This document shows positions 1 through 8,669 of a stretch of 64,000 nucleotides of DNA, piece after piece. A program made the position numbers and the translations under genes. Position 1 is the stretch's first letter, and each line of letters opens with the position of its first letter. Below the pieces are notes generated by a model that was not told the DNA's origin, searched no databases, and saw only the letters and a list, made by a program, of their open reading frames with translations. The stretch is taken from NCBI GenBank assembly GCA_907163375.1, contig CAJQUW010014737.1, positions 62,001 through 126,000 of the forward strand. Reading direction: 5' to 3'. Source of the stretch: Prostheceraeus crozeri. Lineage: Eukaryota; Platyhelminthes; Polycladida; Euryleptidae.

Positions 1-339
1 ACCTAAATTGTGTGTTGTAGAAGTAGTTACCAGCTGGGTGTTTCTCACGTCATATCCGCCACCAGCATGCACAGTCTGAGGCTGATCGGAATAAATCTCT
101 GTTTGATGATCTTAGGACAAGTTGATCGACTGATATTTGCAACAACAAAATGAGCTTGTGATACGCACATTCCAAAAAAACAGTGTTCACTCTCTTTTCG
201 GATTCTATTTTTGGTTTGTGTTAAGTGGGACTGAGCTCAGGAACGCACCATTTCAGCCATTATTCTACTAGGACGCAAGTTTCATGTATGCTTGCCGTTT
301 TGTTTGTAACGCAAGCTTCTCCCCATTTTGTTACAGTCA
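1..339. other. No gene seen
   Basis: Non-coding sequence without a recognisable gene, RNA gene or repeat end. Short open frames over 225-502 on both strands run into the neighbouring SINE and have no protein-like composition. Confidence 0.5.
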
Positions 340-572
340 CTGGCATTTTATATCTGAAGAGAATGACAACTATTAAGTCAATACAAGACACCAACACCCT
401 TGATTCCCCGACCGCACTCGCCCGACCTAGGAATCGAACCGAATTTCGCTGTGGAGACGAGCTCGCACCTTCTTCACTCACCAGGCCACGCTGACGGTTC
501 AAAAGGAATGCGAGTGACGGCAGAAGTCATCTTCAAGTCATATCGAGAGCTTATTGTCCTATGTTGACAGAA
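340..572 (-). repeat. tRNA-like SINE, copy 1 (inverted)
   Basis: Reads on the minus strand as the same unit as 736-960. It keeps a pol III B-box-like GGTTCGATTCC and an A-box-like TGGCCTGGTGAG, followed by a conserved tail ending CTTCAGATATAAAATG. The similarity to the plus-strand copy continues upstream of the tRNA-like part (the stretch reading CATTCCTTTTGAA is shared), so the repeat is longer than the tRNA head. Family not identified. Confidence 0.7.
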
Positions 573-663
573 TGCTGCCAGCATTCATGTTGCAGCGACA
601 CAGCATATCAGCATGTGATTCGACTACGTCACACAGTAGATTGACAACAAAGGTCTGTCGCAG

Positions 664-716
664 TGCATTTTATATCTGAAGAGAATGACAACTATTAAGT
701 CAATACAAGACACCAA
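664..716 (-). repeat. SINE tail fragment
   Basis: A third, tail-only match in the same orientation as copy 1: ATATCTGAAGAGAATGACAA on the plus strand, then the ATACAAGACACCA string. It is followed by unrelated A-rich sequence. Beyond the tail it also shares TGCACTGCGACAGACC (minus strand) with the plus-strand copy, so the repeat's 3' end may lie further out than the tail motif. Confidence 0.6.
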
Positions 717-735
717 AAATGATGAGGACAATCCT

Positions 736-960
736 AGGACAATAAGCTGTCGATATGACTTGGAGATTTCTTCTGCCTTCACTCGCATTCCTTTTGAATC
801 GTCAGCGTGGCCTGGTGAGTGAAGAAGGTGCGAGCTCGTCTCCACAGCGAAATTCGGTTCGATTCCTAGGTGGGGCGAGTGCGGTCGGGGAATCAAGGGT
901 GTTGGTGTCTTGCATTGACTTAGCAACTGTCATTCTCTTCAGATATTCAATGCACTGCGA
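736..960 (+). repeat. tRNA-like SINE, copy 2
   Basis: Plus-strand copy with B box GGTTCGATTCC at 856-866 and an A-box-like TGGCCTGGTGAG at 809-820, the normal 30-50 bp spacing for a pol III internal promoter. The tail ends near CTTCAGATATTCAATG. It lies opposite copy 1, about 160 bp away, so the pair forms a large inverted repeat. Confidence 0.7.
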
Positions 961-1399
961 CAGACCTTTGTTGTCAATCGCTGGCATTTTCTTTTCTACG
1001 CTAACAAAAAGCATTTTAATAACGTCCTTCCCACGGTAACGTTCCCGCACTCCACGAAAACCGAATAAACAGCGATTATGCCCTTCTCTCAGCAATAATG
1101 TTCAAAGCAGTTCAGCTCAAGTGATTGATAATCGCTGAGTGGTAGGCCTACTCAGATGTCACTGTTAGGGGCCAAATTACTGTGATAGTGCATCCTCAGT
1201 CCATGAATGAAAGTCGGAAAGACCTTCAGCAGATGGTGAACATGCAGTATTGGAGAAACCGAACAAAAAATCGAGCGGCAATCATGCATGAGATGATGGC
1301 TAAAGTTACCAATGAAAACAGGGTCTTCGGTGGGATCTGTAGATGCGGTAATAATGAAATCTTAGATTAGAAAATCATAAGATCTCTAAGATCTGAGAG
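961..1399. other. No gene seen
   Basis: Host sequence; a 62-codon open frame at 1182-1370 resembles nothing I recognise. A short run of GATCTTAGA-type palindromes sits at 1360-1410 (AAGATCTCTAAGATCT), a minor local hairpin. Confidence 0.4.
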
Positions 1400-1985
1400 A
1401 TCTTAGATAATTAGAAATCTGAGATGCATAGGCTACCTAATAATGAAATCTTCAGATAAGACAACATCATCGGATCAATAATTTGCCTCCTCCATAGTGC
1501 CATCATTAATGATAGACGAGTCTTTCCGTGTTCAAATTTCCCTGTGCTGATGAAAGGTGAGGAAAACCGCAGCCAGATTGATGAGGATGGAGTGAATGTC
1601 TGGATCGATGGTGCACACAACTACCGGACTTGAACTCAAATGATCATATTTGGTCCATGCTACAAGACTCAATTAACAATGAAGCACCAACAAAACTTCA
1701 CCCAAAGAACGTCGAGCAGCAGTTTCTGCGCGTCAGACAGAAATGGGAGCTCATCACACAGACCGAATTTGTGCGCTTGCGTGACTCTTCGTTCGAGTAT
1801 TTTGCAGTTCATGGAAATTGAAGGCAAACATAAAACTATTGTGCACATGGTGATCATTTTTCGTCGTATGGATGATCAATATATAGTTGTTACTTCATAT
1901 TGATTATACTTGTCTGCGGTTACCTTGTTACTCAAAGGGTGAGAAAATGTATGAGGAGAAACTTTTGTTACACCCTGTACATGTA
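1400..1985 (+). pseudogene. Tc1-like transposase remnant
   Basis: The frame 1630-1821 begins LNSNDHIWSMLQDSI and continues PKNVEQQFLRVRQKWE. This corresponds to the Tc1-family C-terminus (PDLNPIEHIWDMLK, then a PKN/WE helix). An upstream GAHNYRT in another frame may be what is left of the QQDGAPxHT motif. The copy is frameshifted and only the C-terminal third is readable. A possible right end, TTACACCCTGTA, lies at 1968-1979; the matching left end was not found. A Tc1-like relative is more likely than mariner because of the PIEHIW-like string. Confidence 0.65.
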
Positions 1986-2087
1986 TATTGACGATATTCT
2001 TTACTAATGAGGCCACAGAATTAGATTCATCTGCGCGCGCTTCGGTTTCCTAGAAAGGAAGAATTGTATGTAACCTTAATATCGAAA

Positions 2088-2560
2088 TGGTACATCACAG
2101 AATTAGACAACTTGCTCCTTCTCGAATGGATAATTCGTGTATCGCTTGCTATTGGAAATGGCAAGCAATAAGCTGTCAGCAGAGGACACCAGAGCCAGTG
2201 AGAGATGCGTGCGTGCTGTGATATCACTTCGCACACACCAAAACACACTTCGATGTCTGGCTTCGATTCAGTGTATGCACTATAGGGGCCTACAGTGAGA
2301 AATGCCGAGGAGAGGATGTGAAAACATCAAGTGAACTAATTTTCGTACGCCTGGTTCTTTTTTAATAATAATCGGAAGGGCCAACATAATGGAGAAAACT
2401 TGTGCGCAATGACCTGAATTCTTCGAATCTGAAAGGAATTGTGGCAATCGAAGCATTTTGATTTAAACTCACATTAATCCGCAAGCGACGCACGACTTTT
2501 TCCTATCTCTGTAAGGTATTAGGAATTCCTTTTTGCCCACTTAATAGGTTCCTCGATGTG
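2088..2560 (+). repeat. Diverged direct repeat, copy 1
   Basis: About 470 bp that recur at 3150-3605 in the same orientation. Best conserved are GAGAAAACTTGTGCGCAATG, CGCAAGCGACGCACGACTTT and the CCTATCTCTGTAAGGT string. The two copies look roughly 75-80% alike by eye. No coding potential or target duplication was seen, so the repeat class is unknown. Confidence 0.65.
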
Positions 2561-3149
2561 CCGTCGATTTCGTACTAATCACACTTCTAGCAAACCGAAG
2601 CAGATAAACAAAATATTTAATTCTGTGAATGAGACGGTTCATTTCATACAACGAATCAATTTTATGCAAATATGGTGTTCTTGTTTGATGCTATATGAAA
2701 AGGTGCATGCATCTGTAGAGTCTAGCGAGTAACTATGAGAACAGTGTGGCAAAGCAGAAACCCTGTTTACTGTCTACACAGTGATTCTCAGTGATTCTAC
2801 AAATAAAAGGACGTATGTAAGTGTTTTGAATTCTGCACAGTCAAACAGAGCTTCACACTGAAGTCTGCCCCATCATTATGCTACATATTGCAACGTTTCA
2901 TTACACATGAAAATTTATTTTTGCAGGAATAAATGTATGCATAAATCGATGCTGATGTTGAAAAAGACTATAACGTCCTCAAGACGTCAATATCTCTGCG
3001 TGGAAGGTGGCAAGTAAGAAAATTTGAAATTATTTATTACATAATTTACATTCATTACATCATATTGTGTGTTTAGTATCACAATCTGATGGAAGCATTT
3101 TATATTACAATGTATAAAATATGTATATACTTGTATGTACTTCGTCGTC
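2561..3149. other. No gene seen
   Basis: Spacer between the two direct repeat copies. No recognised domain, RNA gene or repeat end. Confidence 0.5.
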
Positions 3150-3605
3150 TTATCCACAGAAATAGACAACTTGTTAGAAGGGAAGAGTCGTATATTCCAT
3201 GCCACTGGAAATGGCACGTACTCAAACAGTAAACTGTCAGCCGGCTGTGGGACAACAGAAGTAACGTGCGTGTTGTAATAGGCCTATCATTTCGGTCACA
3301 CATCGCTGTCCTCTATGTCGCTGTATAAGCTACATTCAATGAGGAATGCTGAAAAGAGGGAGGTGAAGTCATCAGACGAACCAATTTTCGTGCGCCTGCT
3401 ATCTTCTTAAATAATGATCGGAAGGACAAACATTACGGAGAAAACTTGTGCGCAATGACCTGAATTCCTTGAATCTGAAGAAATCGCGGCAATCGGAGCA
3501 CCTGGATGGAATTTAGAGCAATCCGCAAGCGACGCACGACTTTTTCCTATCTCTGTAAGGTAAATGTATTAGGAATTCTTTTTGGCAACTTACTAGGTTC
3601 CATCG
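3150..3605 (+). repeat. Diverged direct repeat, copy 2
   Basis: Second copy of the 2088-2560 unit. It keeps the GGAAATGGCA/AAACTGTCAGC part at its left and GACGCACGACTTTTTCCTAT at its right. Confidence 0.65.
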
Positions 3606-5014
3606 TGTGGCATCGTTTTGAATTAGTCTTCACTTCAGGTAAACTTAAAGAATTAAACAATCTATAAATAAATCTGTGGTCTTATCAGGTGATTATCTGA
3701 ACAGAATGGAGTATGATTAAATGAATATAACAATCGTTCAATAAGGAGTGTAGAAAGATCATAAGCAAGTATGTATCACTGAAGCGTGTCCACCTAGACT
3801 TTATAAGTTGACCTGGTGGTCTATTCAAGGAGCAAACCGGAACTTATGCGCACGCCCTTAATCACAATACCCTGGGCGTGGAAATATTAACACTCCGATC
3901 GCCTTTCACTTCTTTTATCTAACTACACACAAGCTGCTGAGTTACGGACCCTTGACTTGCGGACAACCATGTCTTTGACTGTTCACAATCTCCCACTTTC
4001 AGCTAGCAGGGTAAATCCGTTGTTTCATTTCACAAATTGATGATGATGAGAGTGTTGAAGCCACCACTTATGAAGCATCAGTCACACCGACATTTCACAC
4101 ATTGGACATTTCTCTGCGGTTGCTGGATTAAAAAGAAGGCAAAGCAGGTAATTTGGTTCTTGTTGAGGCGTCCAGGAAGAGAAGTCGACCCTGACGTCAT
4201 TCTTCAAACGTTGAATCGATGATTTCTTTAAAGAAACGGCGAAGCACGGTTGAATCATATCATTTATTGTCATTCTGTTATATCCTTTGATCCTGATCCC
4301 TGAATTCGCATGTAAACAAAATGATCCGAAAAATGAGCCCAAAGTTGTCAAAAATATATTTCTCTATGTACATGTACTACTTGCTGACGATGCAACTTCA
4401 TCAGTTATAGAATGTAATAAGATAAAATGTAGAGAGAACATAAAATGTAGAGAATAGATAAAATGTATCTTATTACATGACATAACGGATCTATGTAACT
4501 GATAACTAGTTAGTAAGTAATACATAGTGATTGTTAATCTAACTGTGCAGATTAAAATATATCTTCATTACCTCCATGTACATCACATATTAAAACATCC
4601 TGCTCTTACACATATTTCATTTTGAATATCCCACGTGTCTTGTAGAAAGTTTGATAAGAAAATTATTAATAGAAATGGTTACTAATGCAGTATTCATTTG
4701 CCGTATTTCTTAAAATACGGATATTGCTCATGCACAGCAAGGTATTCCAGATATGAGCACCTTGAGTGTACACACTTCAAAACTGCCTGCCGATGTTTCA
4801 ATTTGATAAGACTCCATACTTTAAATATAGGTCTGCCAGTGCTATCCATAGGAAATGTTTTTGGAAAATGTAGGTATCTCCAGTAGCATTATAATTTATA
4901 TAATAAGCATACATTTTCGATACGAAATGCATTACTACTTTTTTTATCATTTTTATCACTTTGGAATAAGCAACTGATTCTATTATGAATAAGATATCAT
5001 ATACTTTGTTTGCG
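3606..5014. other. No gene seen
   Basis: AT-rich host sequence. The small open frames (for example 4037-4222, 4698-4886, 4798-5025) have no motif or codon pattern I can support. Confidence 0.5.
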
Positions 5015-5436
5015 ATCCTACACAACAGTGGCCGAGAATTTCGAAGTTTCCAAAAATGACATAGTGAGTGAAGATGACTTGTAAATTATCAAATCTGAAA
5101 ACATTTCAAGTGCTTATATATAAACCATCAAAATATAATTCTACTTGTTTTTAGTTGCTTTCTATCTTAATCGTATTTCAAGTCAAACATTCTAAGCAAA
5201 TACATGTGAAGAAATGCGCGAAGGAATTATTAGAAGGAGTTAAGCTATATAGCTTATGAATATCAATTTCATTTTGTGAAAGACTTTGACAGCAGACAGC
5301 ATTCATCATTTACATTAGACAGTACTCAGTAGTATATGATATTGAGTTTTTTTTAAAGGATAAAATCACTGGTATCGGTAGATAAATTACTGGATGGCTT
5401 CAGAATTAGTAAACAGCAACATTTCAAAGTGAAATT

Positions 5437-6252
5437 GTGAATACACAGTTGGTCATAAAGCATAGCCGCGTACTTTTTAACTTTTTTCTTTCTTGAATTT
5501 AGAGACACTTCCTGTTCGAGTACAGTCACGAAATCTTGACTGCCTTTGGGCAATGCCCTGAAGTTATCATTCACTTTCAAAAATAATGTTTCTATGAATT
5601 GGTAGGTCCAAATTAGTGAAAACATATGTATTTTTTAACGGGCTGCTGTTGCTAAACTGTGTTTACACCAAGAATGATTTTATTATATGAAGAAAGGAAA
5701 TCTCCGGCTGTGTCATAACGTGTGAAGTTCATAGAGATATAGAGATATTATGGCTGCAATGTTAAAGTTGCTTCAAGGATATCGAGAAGCAAGTAATGTA
5801 AATGATAATGATAAATGTAGAAACAGCGCTGAAGATGTTGACTTCAAAATCTTCTAATTTGCATAAAAATTTACAATGTTAAAAGTTGAACTCAAAAAAT
5901 TACCTGAAATCAATATGAAAGCGTTCTTCGGCTAGTCATCGCATCAGAATGATTTTTTGCATGTTATGACACAGCCGGAAATTTCCTTTCTTCACATAAT
6001 AAACTCATTCTTAGTGTAGCCACAGTCTAGCGACAGCATCCCATTAAAAAATGTATATGTTTTCACTAATTTGGACCTACTAATTCATAGAAACATTATT
6101 TTTGAAAAGTGAAGCCTGAAGTGACGATCTCAGGGCCACCAAAAGGAGTCAAGATTTCGTGACTGTACGCGAACATGAAGTGTCTCTACATTCAAGAAAG
6201 AAAAAAGTCAGAAAATACGCGGTCATGTTTTATGGCCAACTGTATATACACT
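5437..6252. repeat. Foldback element, about 290-bp arms
   Basis: The left arm (about 5437-5728) is repeated in reverse complement at about 5956-6252, with a loop near 230 bp. Matching anchors are GAAATCTCCGGCTGTGTCAT (left) with ATGACACAGCCGGAAATTTC (right), and CAGTCACGAAATCTTGACT (left) with AGTCAAGATTTCGTGACTG (right). The 90-codon frame on the minus strand at 5353-5625 lies in the left arm and is probably not a gene. Likely a MITE-like or foldback DNA element; target duplication not determined. Confidence 0.75.
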
Positions 6253-6394
6253 TTTTCATTTGAATCATATCTGTGCATGCGCACTTGTCCAATAGTAGAA
6301 GGTAGAGGAGGTATCCATATGGATAGAATCCAGAAAATAACTATGGAGAAATAATAAAATGGATGATGTTTGCATGGAGTAGGTATATTAGGTA

Positions 6395-7200
6395 TATTAG
6401 CAACTCAGCATTTATTAAATCCCTACTGCGTATACAGTTTCGATTTTATTAAATGAACTTGAGGTGAATACAGTTGGAATTGTTTCCAAATATGAGATGT
6501 GCACATTTATGCAGTTTTGAAGAAATTACAGCGGAATTGACTGATCATGATAGTATGATGCAGAAGGATATGATATTATTTTACAGATAGTCCGTGTCAT
6601 GACGGCCTTGGAGAGGCAATGTTTGTTAAATTAGCAACTCGATGGGCTGATATTGCTTTCATGCTGAACCTCAAGAGAATCTTCCTAAGCGTGATCATAT
6701 CATAGGCAACCTGCTACTGAGAAAAATAACATAATCAAAGACAATGATTGTAATTAACTTAGGAAGAAGTAAATGAGTCCACATCACTATTCAAATTCAA
6801 GAAATAAAACATAAATTTAGTGAATCATAAAATCTTGCCGATGAAAATTGAATTAAAGACATGAAATTTCAGCCACGAAAAGCACAATATGATCTCGACT
6901 TTTTCATGAAGACTTCTATTATGATGCCGTTCATTAGATTTCCTTGATCATCAGCATAATTTCCGTTTAGTTATTATGCTTGTTAGCAAATATTCATTCC
7001 TTTTGATATCCAACTTGTTTCATACTACTTATAAAGGGGCGTCATATCGGTAGTAGATAAATTGGCATGGCAAAATTTTAGCTTTTAAAAACTGCTCAAA
7101 TATATTTTAGACCGCTGGAACGCACAAAGCTGAATCTTTTCATATAAAATTTTCACTGTATGCAGATACTTTTTTAGTCGACACTCTACCTACATATACT
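6395..7200 (+). repeat. Interspersed repeat R, copy 1 (uninterrupted)
   Basis: Anchors include GCAACTCAGCATTTATTAAA, AACATAATCAAAGACAATGA, ATAAAACATAAATTTAGTGA, GCCGATGAAAATTGAATTA and TTTTCACTGTATGCAGATAC. The same series of anchors recurs at 8350-8661 plus 11418-11560, 11690-11902, and in unit 2 and around Polinton B. No coding potential was seen. This copy preserves an unoccupied version of the Polinton target (AATCATAAAATCTTGCCGAT near 6825-6844). Confidence 0.75.
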
Positions 7201-7699
7201 TACTCTATGACTGTTTGCCACTTCTTTTCAGACTTCCCATGTTAGGCGCCTGCTTGGAAGAGCCCAAATATTGCAAGAACCCTCATCCTGTAGCTGGAGT
7301 TGAAAGATTGCAGAGCTCCGGCCATTACTTTTCTGCTTTATTTGCAATGACAGCTACAGTTCTCTTGCGGACGATATTTCTTTAAAGAAGCTACTCATTG
7401 TCCATCATTCAAAGGTAAGTCATCAAGATTGACAGCTTTAGTTTTTTACTTATAGGTGTTCACCTCTTTGGGCGGTGCACTTATTCCATCGAAGCACTGT
7501 TAGCCGCAGGAAATAAAGCTCAATTCCATTCTAGACCAGACGTCAAGAGACTTTTCTGAATGTAGGCTATATCTCCTCCATTTTAGTGTAGGCCGTTCTT
7601 GTTATCGTTGTCTCCTGTCGTATCTCTAGACTTCAATGGTTGCTACAATGGTAGGCATGTAGCCTACCATGGAGTCCATGCTCAAATAATGCCGGGACT
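7201..7699. other. No gene seen
   Basis: Host sequence repeated at 19510-20000. No domain recognised. Confidence 0.45.
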
Positions 7700-8190
7700 T
7701 TTAGAATAGCACCTCTGTATCCCGTGCATGTCGTAGGAGGCGACTAAAAGAGACATGCCAACTTGGTGCTCAGTCATCCTTGTTGGCGTGTCTGTGTAAC
7801 TAAATTGTGGTGATGTTGCAGGCAGTTTCTCCTTGGCTATTGAAATGTCGCAACGAAGCTGTCCGGCAACGAGGCAGCAGAATCGGCTACTTCCGGGTCG
7901 TCCCTGATCCCGACCTTGTTGCCGTGGAGGTAAAGGCGCCCAAGTGTGCTGTGATGGGAATGCCGGTGCTCCGGGAGGATGGCATCCAAAGGCCGATCAT
8001 GAAGGCGTTATGCCTTTTAGGGGACTACCACCCGGGTTACCGGAGGAGGATTACATCTTAGCTTTCGCGATGGAGCAACCACCCTCCGGTCTGAGCGGCC
8101 AGCTCCGCCTCTGGCGTCCCTTGATCCGCTGCCGTCCCACCGCGCAACACAACAGCAACAACAATGTACATAATGCATTTTCATACTAAA
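7700..8190 (+). other. GC-rich island with overlapping open frames
   Basis: A sharp rise in GC in AT-rich surroundings, with two overlapping plus-strand frames (7807-8061 and 7944-8189). It begins with CATGTCGTAGGAGGCGACTA, a short GTCG/CGAC hairpin of the kind I associate with 5' regions of non-LTR retrotransposons in animals. It ends in CAACAGCAACAACAA and a stretch CCGCAACACAACAG. The repeat in unit 2 (20010-20510) keeps both frames, with a small in-frame insertion. It could be the 5' part of a LINE, a SINE/LINE chimera, or a fragment of a host CDS. Function unknown. Confidence 0.4.
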
Positions 8191-8295
8191 AGAGACGCAA
8201 TTAAAGGCAATTTTTCCTGATTTGCCTTTTCTGAGACGGAGATTGAACAAGAAAATGCATGTTGAAGATTGTTTCAATCACTTGATGTCAGCGAT

Positions 8296-8341
8296 TCGGA
8301 GTCGGAGTCCTATCAAATGATAGGACTCCGGACTCCGATCT
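8296..8341. repeat. GGAGTCGGAGTC palindrome (hAT-like ends)
   Basis: GGAGTCGGAGTCCTATCA is followed at once by its approximate reverse complement TGATAGGACTCCGGACTCC. Tandem GGAGTC is typical of the ends of BED-finger hAT elements. In unit 2 the same block is longer (20618-20700) and lies near a BED-finger remnant. Confidence 0.55.
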
Positions 8342-8349
8342 ATAACTAG

Positions 8350-8661
8350 ACCCAAAATATAATAAAAACAAATTAATTATCCCATTGCATAGCAATGATG
8401 ATAATTAACCTTAAAAGATGCATCATTCAGATTCAAGAAATGAAACATAAATTGCATGAATTAAAAACTTGAAATTTCAGCCAGTAAAGCACAATACAAT
8501 CTCGACTTTTTCATATAGACTTGCATTGTAATTCGGTTCATGAAATTCCCTTGATAATCAGACTAGTTGCCGCTTAATTAAGATGCTAGTTAGCAGACAT
8601 TCATTCTTTTTGATATCCAACATATTTCATACAATTTATATATTTGGTACACGTCAATAAG
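8350..8661 (+). repeat. Repeat R, copy 2, left part
   Basis: Matches R (CATTCAGATTCAAGAAATGA, AAACATAAATTGCATGAATT, TTTTTGATATCCAACATATT). It is cut by the hAT element at 8662 and resumes at 11418. Confidence 0.7.
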
Positions 8662-8669
8662 CACAGGAG

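Noticed and set aside
5353-5625. 90-codon frame (also 17662-17934) as a host gene
   Set aside because: Sits in one arm of the foldback element and is disrupted in the opposite arm; identity between units is due to the duplication.
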